A stretch of 33,415 nucleotides of DNA from a virus. The position numbers and the translations under genes are program-made. The notes under the pieces were generated by a model. It ran no database searches, was not told the DNA's origin, and saw only the letters and a program-made list of their open reading frames with translations. Shown here piece by piece: positions 23,439-30,237 of the stretch; the first letter of the stretch is position 1, and each line of letters begins with the position of its first letter. Location: positions 1 to 33,415 of the IMG/VR virus record IMGVR_UViG_3300030419_001268; one strand, written 5' to 3'.

Positions 23439-24028
23439 TGAGTAAACCAGACTACAAAAAGATAGGTGAGCAACTTAAAGATGTAATGAAGGTTGCAGAT
23501 CAAGGTCTTGAAGCTAGTGGATTTGAAATAGAAGACACAGATATAAAACTCAAGATGAATGATGATTATTTGTGGGATGAGGTTCCACAATTTGATTTTG
23601 CTAATCCTCCTGTAGATCCAGAGAAACTTTCTATGGCTATGGTATCATATATGAGAGACCAGGGTGGTATTGGTTTAGCTGCTAATCAAGTTGGATATAA
23701 TTTTAAAATGTTTGTTACAGAGGGTGAACCAGCCTTTGCTGTATTCAATCCAACAATTACATTTAGTAGTCCTAATCAAGTTATGTTAGATGAAGGATGT
23801 TTATCTTTTCCTGATTTGTTATTGAAAATAAAACGTCCAGCATCTATTCGTGTAAGGTTCCAGGACCCATATGGTAATTGGATAACAAAACAATTTGCTG
23901 GTATGTCAGCAAGAGTGTTTCAACATGAGTATGATCATTTATTTGGTGTTGACTTCACTGACAAAGTAAGTAAACTAAAATTAGATATGGCTAAAAAGAA
24001 ATTAGCAAAGAGGACAAAAGTTGGCTAA
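23438..24028 (+). CDS. def: Peptide deformylase
   Basis: Metalloenzyme removing the formyl group from nascent protein N-termini. The three motifs are intact: GIGLAANQVG at 77–86, EGCLSFP at 119–125 (metal Cys), and QHEYDHL at 162–168 (two metal His and catalytic Glu). It has 196 residues, with an unusual N-terminal extension of about 40 residues before the domain (EDTDIKLKMNDDYLWDEVP) and a short lysine-rich end instead of the usual C-terminal helix. ATG 23438 fits the TAATG overlap better than 23432. Phage deformylases are known in marine T4-like phages; they probably process phage or host-derived proteins during infection. Confidence 0.95.
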   Translation: MSKPDYKKIGEQLKDVMKVADQGLEASGFEIEDTDIKLKMNDDYLWDEVPQFDFANPPVDPEKLSMAMVSYMRDQGGIGLAANQVGYNFKMFVTEGEPAFAVFNPTITFSSPNQVMLDEGCLSFPDLLLKIKRPASIRVRFQDPYGNWITKQFAGMSARVFQHEYDHLFGVDFTDKVSKLKLDMAKKKLAKRTKVG

Positions 24029-24917
24029 GCAATATATATACAGTGAAATATTTCACTCTGCTCAAGGTGAAGGATTGTACACAGGTACACCAGGACCTTG
24101 GCTAAGATACTTTATGTGTAACCTACAGTGTAATGGTTTTGGTCAAGAAGACCCGACTAATCCGGATACATATATATTACCATACAAAGATTTAGATACA
24201 TCTAAGTATAAGACTTTAGAAGAACTTCCTGTATTCGAATACGGATGCGATAGTAGTTATTCGTGGTCTGCTATCTATAAAAAGTTTCAACATAAGGGAA
24301 CACCTAGAGAGATTACAGATAGAATATACGATAGTATGAAGAATGAACATAACCCTGAAGGTAAGTTTATTCATCCAGGTAATGGTGCTTATTGGCAACA
24401 CTTACATATTACAGGAGGCGAACCATTGATGCCTCATGCACAAGAGTGTACTACACAAGTTATACAATGTATGATGAATGATACTAATGTACCAGCTAGT
24501 ATAACATTTGAAACTAATGGTACACAAGAACTGACAGCTGACTTTATAGACCAAGTACAAAGATATGGATGTCCTATACATTGGTCTATATCACCTAAGC
24601 TATGGAATGTAGCTGGTGAAGATTCAGACAAAGCATTCAAGCCAGCAAACATACAACACTATCAAGAGGTTTCTCCACATGGTATGTTAAAGTTCGTTTG
24701 TAATGGAACAAAAGAAGCATGGGAAGAAATAGAAGAGAAGGTTGGAATACTAAGAGGTTTGAATGTACATTTTCCTGTTTCTATAATGCCTGTAGGTGCA
24801 ACAGTAGAAGGACAGAAACTAGTGGATGGTCACGTGGCCACGGAAGCTGTAGCAAGAGGTTATCACATTTCAGCTAGAGTCCACACATACTTATGGGGGA
24901 ATACAATAGGTGTTTAA
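24021..24917 (+). CDS. queE: 7-carboxy-7-deazaguanine synthase QueE (radical SAM)
   Basis: Converts 6-carboxy-tetrahydropterin to 7-carboxy-7-deazaguanine. It has 298 residues. SAM-binding TGGEP is at 131–135, and the N-terminal YSEIFHSAQGEGLYTGTPG is the classic QueE substrate loop. The cluster cysteines are odd: Cys33 and Cys37 (CNLQC) are followed by a 38-residue insertion before Cys76 (YGCDSSYSW), whereas the usual pattern is CX3CX2C. The TTG start at 24021 has AAGAGG just upstream and overlaps deformylase by 8 bases. It belongs with QueD (25523), FolE (26521) and the DpdA-like gene (27643). Confidence 0.9.
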   Translation: MAKQYIYSEIFHSAQGEGLYTGTPGPWLRYFMCNLQCNGFGQEDPTNPDTYILPYKDLDTSKYKTLEELPVFEYGCDSSYSWSAIYKKFQHKGTPREITDRIYDSMKNEHNPEGKFIHPGNGAYWQHLHITGGEPLMPHAQECTTQVIQCMMNDTNVPASITFETNGTQELTADFIDQVQRYGCPIHWSISPKLWNVAGEDSDKAFKPANIQHYQEVSPHGMLKFVCNGTKEAWEEIEEKVGILRGLNVHFPVSIMPVGATVEGQKLVDGHVATEAVARGYHISARVHTYLWGNTIGV

Positions 24918-25521
24918 ACAACTATATCAATTAAATGTTTTTCGTTCACACATAGAAGGTCTTGATAATAAACATTTAGCTAAAATTAGTATAGAGTCAG
25001 CTGATCAAAAAATTGATTCACAAGCATCGGCAACTGGTTATGAAGACTCTCCAATCAATGCAGACGATGAACAAATATTAAGACTACGTAAAACAGTTAA
25101 GAAAATTATGCACGAGCACATAGATCAAAGATTAGAAGAAGGAGAAATATGGGCTCATGTTTTAAGGTCTGGTGAAACAACAATGATACACAGTCACAGA
25201 AGTAAAAGTGATTGGGCATTCTTAGGTGTGTCATGGGTTTATTATGTATACAATCCACCTACTAAGAATAGTGGAGGTAAGATTGTTTTCCAGACACAAA
25301 TAGGAGGTACAAAAACAATCAATGCAGATTTTGATCCTAAGCATGGTGACCTAATTATCTTTCCATCATGGCTACCTCATTTCACAACACGAAATGCTTC
25401 TCCTGAGGTACGCATATCCATCTCTGGTAATTATAGAGTTCGAAGAGAAAACGAACACAGATATAATGACATTGCAAATGATAAGAAATCTGGCATTCAT
25501 AAACTAACGGGATTTTATTAA
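24910..25521 (+). CDS. 2OG-Fe(II) oxygenase-like protein
   Basis: A 203-residue cupin-type protein of the phage 2OG-Fe(II) oxygenase group. Residues MIHSHRS carry His94 and His96, the putative iron ligands; SWVYYVYNPP is the adjoining strand; FPSWLPHFT supplies the distal His157; RISISGNY holds Arg168, which would bind 2-oxoglutarate. The N-terminal 70 residues are helical. The start is GTG at 24910, overlapping queE by 8 bases. Its placement between queE and queD suggests a link with deazaguanine processing, but this is only context; related proteins are frequent in marine phages without known substrates. Confidence 0.65.
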   Translation: MFKQLYQLNVFRSHIEGLDNKHLAKISIESADQKIDSQASATGYEDSPINADDEQILRLRKTVKKIMHEHIDQRLEEGEIWAHVLRSGETTMIHSHRSKSDWAFLGVSWVYYVYNPPTKNSGGKIVFQTQIGGTKTINADFDPKHGDLIIFPSWLPHFTTRNASPEVRISISGNYRVRRENEHRYNDIANDKKSGIHKLTGFY

Positions 25522-25522
25522 T

Positions 25523-25999
25523 ATGAAATATATTTCAACAAAAACATATAAACACTTAGGACCGGTAGCTTATAGACAATGGAGGGCTGACTCCCACTGC
25601 AACCTTATCCATGGCTATGCTTTATCGTTCCACTTTGAATTTGAAGCCGATACTTTAGATGCTCGTAATTGGGTTATGGACTTTGGTGGTCTAAGACCTT
25701 TGAAACAGAATCTTGAGGATTGGTTTGATCATACACTATTAGTAGCAGATGATGATCCTAACCGTAATGATCTACTAGCTCTTGGTGAGTTGGGTCTTGC
25801 TAAGATAACACAAGTTGAGAAGACTGGTTGTGAAGGTCTTGCTACATGGTTGTATGAATATATCAATACAATATTCTTACCACAATATGGTAAAGAAGAA
25901 GCAGCACGTATTTGGTGTTGTAAAGTAGAAGTTAGAGAAACTGACAGTAACATGGCTATGAAGGTGGGACATAGAGAAGATGGAGAATTCAACGACTAG
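25523..25999 (+). CDS. queD: QueD-type 6-carboxy-tetrahydropterin synthase (divergent)
   Basis: T-fold pterin enzyme of 158 residues expected to make 6-carboxy-tetrahydropterin from dihydroneopterin triphosphate. Cys26 and His30 fit the HCNLIHG segment, and WVMDFGGLRPLK, DHTLLV and VEVRETDSNMA correspond to the substrate-binding parts. Two of the three zinc histidines of E. coli QueD appear to be replaced: AAHR is here AYR (Tyr17) and HGH is HGY (Tyr32); His25 and His37 could substitute. It shares this form with a QueD subfamily that I recall in marine phages. It starts one base after the oxygenase stop and overlaps the next gene by 20 bases. Confidence 0.8.
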   Translation: MKYISTKTYKHLGPVAYRQWRADSHCNLIHGYALSFHFEFEADTLDARNWVMDFGGLRPLKQNLEDWFDHTLLVADDDPNRNDLLALGELGLAKITQVEKTGCEGLATWLYEYINTIFLPQYGKEEAARIWCCKVEVRETDSNMAMKVGHREDGEFND

Positions 26000-26510
26000 T
26001 AAGTATTATTATACTTACGATCAATTTACTAAAGGCATAAAGTCAATTGTTGAGTGGTTACAACCTCAACGAGAAGGTTATACAAAGTATGGAGAAGACC
26101 CCTGGGAACCTGATCTAATTGTATCAATTAACAGAGGTGGGCTGGTAGCTGGTGTGTATATATCACACGCTTTAAATGTACCTCATTTTCCTATACATTA
26201 TCAAACTCGAGATGGTAGGACATCTAGTGGTCACCATAGAGAGGGTTGGTACATACCTGGAAAACCTCAGAACTTTGACTATGATGCAAAGATATTATTA
26301 ATAGATGATATCAATGACTCTGGTAAAACATTTTCAGAGGTAACAGATATCTGGAACCAAAATAACTTAGGGGATGTACCTTTTTCAAAAAGAATAAAAA
26401 CAGCCTCTCTTGTGGAAAGAAAAGGATCAAAATTTAGTGTTGACTTCAGTCCGCTGATGTTGGATGTTAAAGATTGGGTAGTCTTTCCATGGGAAAGTAG
26501 TAACGTATAG
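25980..26510 (+). CDS. Type I phosphoribosyltransferase
   Basis: A 176-residue PRTase. The PRPP-binding loop LLIDDINDSGKTF is at 106–118, and RGGLVAG at 52–58 is the PPi loop typical of purine and orotate PRTases. Base specificity cannot be told, but the length and the DLIVSINRGG entry resemble hypoxanthine/xanthine-type enzymes. The protein lacks a C-terminal hood extension. Its position inside the folE–queD–queE group raises the possibility that it acts on guanine or a deazaguanine base; that is inference. It overlaps queD by 20 bases and is followed by folE. Confidence 0.88.
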   Translation: MENSTTSKYYYTYDQFTKGIKSIVEWLQPQREGYTKYGEDPWEPDLIVSINRGGLVAGVYISHALNVPHFPIHYQTRDGRTSSGHHREGWYIPGKPQNFDYDAKILLIDDINDSGKTFSEVTDIWNQNNLGDVPFSKRIKTASLVERKGSKFSVDFSPLMLDVKDWVVFPWESSNV

Positions 26511-26520
26511 GAGAAACGAT

Positions 26521-27219
26521 TTGGCACTTACAAAATCAAAAACTGATAGTGTACTAGGTTGGGAAGTACATGATCATTTAAATTCCATAGGTATTGAAAC
26601 ACCTATGACACCCAACGCGACTGATATGTTAGAAAAGCAAAAGTTATCTTTGATAGAAGATCATTTTGAAAAGATAATGGAGATATTAGGTTTGGATTTA
26701 ATGGATGATTCTATGCAAGATACTCCTAAGCGTATGGCTAAGATGTATCTTCAAGAATTGTTTTGGGGATTAGATTATCATAACTTCCCTAAGTGTACAG
26801 CTATAAAAAATAAATTAGCTAAAGTAAATACATTTAACTCTTTTGTATTGGAAAAAGGTATTACAGTTAACTCAGTATGTGAGCATCACTTTGTTCCTAT
26901 CTATGGTAGAGCTACTGTAGCTTATGTTCCTGGGGCTAAAGTTTTAGGACTATCTAAATTAAATAGAATTGTAGAATATTTTTGTAGAAGACCTCAAGTA
27001 CAAGAAAGATTAACTGAACAGATTAAAGCTGCATTAGCATATGTTGTTGAGTCACCAGACGTGGCTGTATATTTAGATGCAGAACATTTCTGTGTTAAGA
27101 CTAGAGGTGTACAAGATGAGAATAGTTCTACAGTTACTTTATCTGTAGGTGGTATATTCGCAGAAGAGAAATCTGATATTAGAAGAGAGTTTTTAAACCT
27201 AGCAAGGATGCCTACTTAA
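26521..27219 (+). CDS. folE: GTP cyclohydrolase I FolE
   Basis: Converts GTP to dihydroneopterin triphosphate, the first step toward preQ0 and folate. The 232-residue protein keeps the zinc site: Cys120, His123 (VCEHHFVPIYGR) and Cys191 (HFCVKTRGV), with the same 71-residue spacing as Cys110/Cys181 of E. coli. GLSKLNRIVE, RRPQVQERLTEQI and the preceding VNSVCEHH are family signatures. It starts with TTG at 26521, 10 bases after the PRTase stop with TAGGAG upstream. As the entry enzyme it feeds QueD and then QueE. Confidence 0.97.
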   Translation: MALTKSKTDSVLGWEVHDHLNSIGIETPMTPNATDMLEKQKLSLIEDHFEKIMEILGLDLMDDSMQDTPKRMAKMYLQELFWGLDYHNFPKCTAIKNKLAKVNTFNSFVLEKGITVNSVCEHHFVPIYGRATVAYVPGAKVLGLSKLNRIVEYFCRRPQVQERLTEQIKAALAYVVESPDVAVYLDAEHFCVKTRGVQDENSSTVTLSVGGIFAEEKSDIRREFLNLARMPT

Positions 27220-27220
27220 A

Positions 27221-27643
27221 ATGAGCGACGTAGATTATGCAGAACAGATCTCAGATCTGGTTGGTGAACAAACATACGACTTAACTAATAAAAAAATATT
27301 TGTTACGTTTCAGAAAGAAGGTATACATAAGTATCCTAATGCACCAGATGGTGTAGAGTTCTTACAATACCCTCATAGACATATGTTTCACTTTAGGGTA
27401 GAGATAGATGTTTTTCATAATGATAGAGATATTGAGTTTATATTATTTAAGAGAGAGTTGGAAAACTTATACTCAGATGGAACACTTGAGCTCGACTATA
27501 AGTCATGTGAGATGATGGCTGATGATTTGGCTGATTATATCTATGAAAAATACCCACACCGTGACTTTGTGATAACGGTTAGTGAAGATGGAGAGAACGG
27601 TGCCATTTGTCATTATCCAAAAAATTCTAATGGAGTACATTAA
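27221..27643 (+). CDS. Possible T-fold (QueD/PTPS-like) protein
   Basis: A 140-residue protein lacking an obvious annotation. The order of elements parallels pterin synthases: a YPHRHMFHFRVEIDV strand with an HxH at 52–54 (like HGHNY), then IEFILFKRELENL in the place of the DFxxLK helix, SCEMMADDLADYIYEKYP in the place of the PTxExxA helix, and VSEDGENGA (Glu122/Glu125) where the ET...N.A segment lies. Catalytic Cys is not evident. It may therefore be a second QueD-like protein or a non-catalytic T-fold partner. It begins 1 base after folE and ends in a TAATG overlap with the DpdA-like gene. Confidence 0.45.
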   Translation: MSDVDYAEQISDLVGEQTYDLTNKKIFVTFQKEGIHKYPNAPDGVEFLQYPHRHMFHFRVEIDVFHNDRDIEFILFKRELENLYSDGTLELDYKSCEMMADDLADYIYEKYPHRDFVITVSEDGENGAICHYPKNSNGVH

Positions 27644-28515
27644 TGGCATATCAAGAAGGAATTAGATTCTGTCACATTACCCCAACACCATTCTTAGAAA
27701 AGTTTGTACCTAAGTATAACACTCAGTTAGTGTTAGCACATTTAATTGAAGAAGATGAAAGGTATGCAACTTTCTATAGAAAATATAATGGTGTAAAGAT
27801 TATGGATAATTCTGCTTTCGAAATGTATAAGCAGGGTAAACCAATGTATGCACCTAATAGATTAATTGCTATGGGTCAAAAAGTTAATGCTGACTATATT
27901 GTAATGTCAGATTATCCTGACGACGATCCTTCTACAACTATTAAAGCTGCAGAAGACCAAGCACCTACATTTAAGAAGGAAGGCTTTGGTACATTCTTCT
28001 GTCCTCAATCTAAGATAGGAGATCTCGAAGGTCTTATATCTGCTTTTGCTTGGGCAGCCAACAGTTCATTAGTAGATTATATTGGGTTTAGTATTTTAAA
28101 TATTCCGAATGCGTATGGAGTAGAACAAGATAATAAATTACAAAGATACCTTTCAAGATTAAAGTTCACTATAGAGTTAGATAAGAGAGGTGTACTTTCT
28201 CAAATTGTAAATAATGGTAAGAAGATTCACTTTTTAGGAATGGTAGATGGACCGAACGAAATTGAACTTATGGCATTTAATGGTTATGATGATTGTATTG
28301 ATACTTGGGATAGTAGCGCTGCTGTGTGGTATGGTCTTAACGGGATCAAGTTTGATAATAGCCCTACTGGTGCAGTCAATGGTAAATTTGAAAAAGAAGT
28401 TGACTTCAATCATGCAGAAGGTGATACTCAGAGTGTAGAATACAATTTAGCTTATATTGATAAATTATGTGGAGGTGAAAGTGCTAAAGAATATAGGATC
28501 GACAACGAACATTAA
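27643..28515 (+). CDS. dpdA: DpdA-like 7-deazaguanine DNA transglycosylase
   Basis: A TGT-superfamily protein of 290 residues that I read as the enzyme that exchanges guanine for a 7-deazaguanine in DNA. MDNSAFEMY (Asp55) parallels the DSGGFQ base-binding segment, NADYIVMSDYP (Asp90) the second aspartate, IHFLGMVDGPNEI the GVG loop, and CIDTWDSSAAVWYG (about 218–231) the region of the nucleophilic Asp (Asp220 or Asp223) preceding the AR.G-type helix. The zinc-binding C-terminus of tRNA enzymes is absent, as in DpdA. It is coupled to the T-fold-like gene and lies next to FolE, QueD and QueE, which fits its role. Confidence 0.75.
   Translation: MAYQEGIRFCHITPTPFLEKFVPKYNTQLVLAHLIEEDERYATFYRKYNGVKIMDNSAFEMYKQGKPMYAPNRLIAMGQKVNADYIVMSDYPDDDPSTTIKAAEDQAPTFKKEGFGTFFCPQSKIGDLEGLISAFAWAANSSLVDYIGFSILNIPNAYGVEQDNKLQRYLSRLKFTIELDKRGVLSQIVNNGKKIHFLGMVDGPNEIELMAFNGYDDCIDTWDSSAAVWYGLNGIKFDNSPTGAVNGKFEKEVDFNHAEGDTQSVEYNLAYIDKLCGGESAKEYRIDNEH
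28471..28475 (+). promoter_or_regulatory. Ribosome binding site fixing a GTG start for the dUTPase-family gene
   Basis: GGAGG at 28471–28475 lies 5 bases before a GTG at 28481, which gives a product beginning MLKNIGSTT. The longer frame beginning at a TTG at 28457 has no comparable site. Confidence 0.7.
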
Positions 28516-28942
28516 TAACATTGATGATTCATGTATACAACCCAACGCTGTTGATTTAAAGATTAATAGAGTATGGGAGATAACTAATGATGATTTCTAT
28601 CTTGGTATAGATGAAAAGCGTCACAGAAAAGGTAGGGAGATAGATCCTGAGCTTGGTGAGTTTCATTTGAAGTGGGGTAAGTCTTATCAATTTGAAACAG
28701 ATCATTTTGTTATAATACCAGAAGGTCATGCTGGCTGGTTGATTGCTAGATCAACATTAAATCGTAATGGTATCTTCATTACATCAGGTTTATATGATAG
28801 TGGTTTTCAAAACTACGTTGGTGGTGTAATGCATATCAATGGTGGTGATGCAAGAATACAAAAAGGAGCTCGAGTTGCTCAGTTCATATATGTAGAAGCT
28901 GAAACTGTAAGCATGTATGATGGTGACTACAATGCGGTTTAA
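28481..28942 (+). CDS. dUTPase/dCTP deaminase-family protein
   Basis: Trimeric jelly-roll nucleotide enzyme of 153 residues that lowers dUTP. QPNAVDL is at 20–26, ARSTLNRNG at 89–97, GLYDSGFQ with Asp107 at 103–110, and a C-terminal ARIQKGARVAQF. Asp107 matches the active-site aspartate of dUTPase motif 3. The glutamate that deaminates dCTP (VLEF motif in Dcd) is replaced by VMHIN, so hydrolysis rather than deamination is more likely, although the overall pattern looks Dcd-like. The GTG start overlaps the DpdA-like gene by 35 bases. Confidence 0.75.
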   Translation: MLKNIGSTTNINNIDDSCIQPNAVDLKINRVWEITNDDFYLGIDEKRHRKGREIDPELGEFHLKWGKSYQFETDHFVIIPEGHAGWLIARSTLNRNGIFITSGLYDSGFQNYVGGVMHINGGDARIQKGARVAQFIYVEAETVSMYDGDYNAV

Positions 28943-29213
28943 TGAAGAAAAGTTTCTACGAGAAGTAGAAAGATATATCGAAGGAACTTACAATCAACAT
29001 TATGTTGGTAAGAAAGAAATACAAACAATTGATGTATGGGACTCATTAGGTAATATTGATAGCACGTTACGTGATACTGCTATTAAGTATTTGATGAGGT
29101 ATGGAAAAAAAGGTGGCTATAATAGAAAAGATTTATTAAAGGCTGTTCATTATATTGTGCTGTTAGCACACTTTACTAATTATGGAGGACGTGGAGAAGA
29201 TAATGGAAATTAG
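28932..29213 (+). CDS. DUF3310-like small protein
   Basis: A 93-residue protein (98 if the ATG at 28917 is used). It has the layout of the phage DUF3310/nucleotide-kinase-like group: NQHYVGKKEIQTIDVWDSLG followed by a helix with AIKYLMRYGKKGGYNRKDLL and KAVHYIVLLAHF. The conserved HY, KYLxRxGKKG and DLxKAxxY positions are all present. Function is unknown; relatives lie in replication regions of many phages. It overlaps the dUTPase-like gene by about 11 bases and the glycosyltransferase by 11. Confidence 0.7.
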   Translation: MRFNEEKFLREVERYIEGTYNQHYVGKKEIQTIDVWDSLGNIDSTLRDTAIKYLMRYGKKGGYNRKDLLKAVHYIVLLAHFTNYGGRGEDNGN

Positions 29214-30237
29214 AATTGAGATAGATGAATTAAAAAAGAGAAAGCTATTCGTAGCTACTCCAATGTATGGTGGACAGTGTCATGGTATGTATACAAGAAG
29301 TACTAATGACTTAGCTGCATTGTGTATGCATTATGGAATAGAAGTAAAGTTTTATTATTTGTTTAATGAGAGTTTGATTACAAGAGCTCGTAACTATTGT
29401 TGTGATGAGTTTATGAGAAGTGATGCTACTCATATGATATTTATTGATAGTGATATTGGTTTTGATGCAAGAGATGTTATCTCTATGATGGCATTAATGA
29501 ATCACGAAGAAGAACCACAGAAGTATGATATACTTTGTGCACCTTATCCTAAGAAATGTATTGCTTGGGAGAAGATTGTAGCTGCCGTTAATCAAGGGAA
29601 AGCAGATGAAGATCCTCAGAACTTAGATAGATATGTTGGTGACTTTGTATTTAATCCTGTACCAGGTGTAGATAGAATTGAACTATCTGAACCAGCAGAA
29701 GTGTTGGAAGGTGGAACTGGATTTATGATGTTTACTAAAAAAGTTCTACAGAAGTATAAAGATGCTTATTGGGAAGATACAGAACATAGTCCTGGTGGGT
29801 TTAGATATAAACCTGATCATGTAAGAACTAAAGAGTTTGATGGTAGTAGAGAAATTATGATGTACTTCCAAGCATTAATTGATCCTGTATCAAGACGTTA
29901 TCTATCTGAAGATTATATGTTCTGTCAGTGGGCTCGTAAGATTGGTCTGAAGATATGGTTGTGTCCTTGGATGCAAACACAGCATGTTGGTACTCATGTG
30001 TTTGGTGGATCGTTAACCGATCTAGCTCAGATACAAGCAAGTGCTACAGCTGATCAAAGTAAGGTAGGTAATAGATCTGGAGTCAAAGGAGATCATATTC
30101 CTGGGCCATTAGAAAGTACTAAGGCAACAATGAAAGATTCAGGTGCTGTTCCTAATAGAGCAACAGGATCATTTGAAGATGATACAGCTAAGAAGTTAGC
30201 TGCAAAGAAGAAAGCGAAACGTAATGCAAATAAGTAG
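29203..30237 (+). CDS. GT-A fold glycosyltransferase-like protein
   Basis: A 344-residue protein with a GT-A type N-terminus: KLFVATPMYGGQCHGMYTRS, then TRARNYCCDEFMRSDATHMI, and the metal-binding DSD in FIDSDIGFDARD (residues 82–84). SEDYMFCQWARKIGLKIWL carries the expected acidic acceptor-site motif, and HVGTHVFGG is the terminal strand. The last 70 residues are a low-complexity tail ending in a lysine-rich stretch (AKKLAAKKKAKRNANK), which could bind DNA or another acidic partner. The ATG at 29203 has GGAG at 29193–29196 and is preferred to the one at 29182. The acceptor is unknown; DNA, cell-surface or protein are all possible. Confidence 0.75.
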   Translation: MEIRIEIDELKKRKLFVATPMYGGQCHGMYTRSTNDLAALCMHYGIEVKFYYLFNESLITRARNYCCDEFMRSDATHMIFIDSDIGFDARDVISMMALMNHEEEPQKYDILCAPYPKKCIAWEKIVAAVNQGKADEDPQNLDRYVGDFVFNPVPGVDRIELSEPAEVLEGGTGFMMFTKKVLQKYKDAYWEDTEHSPGGFRYKPDHVRTKEFDGSREIMMYFQALIDPVSRRYLSEDYMFCQWARKIGLKIWLCPWMQTQHVGTHVFGGSLTDLAQIQASATADQSKVGNRSGVKGDHIPGPLESTKATMKDSGAVPNRATGSFEDDTAKKLAAKKKAKRNANK

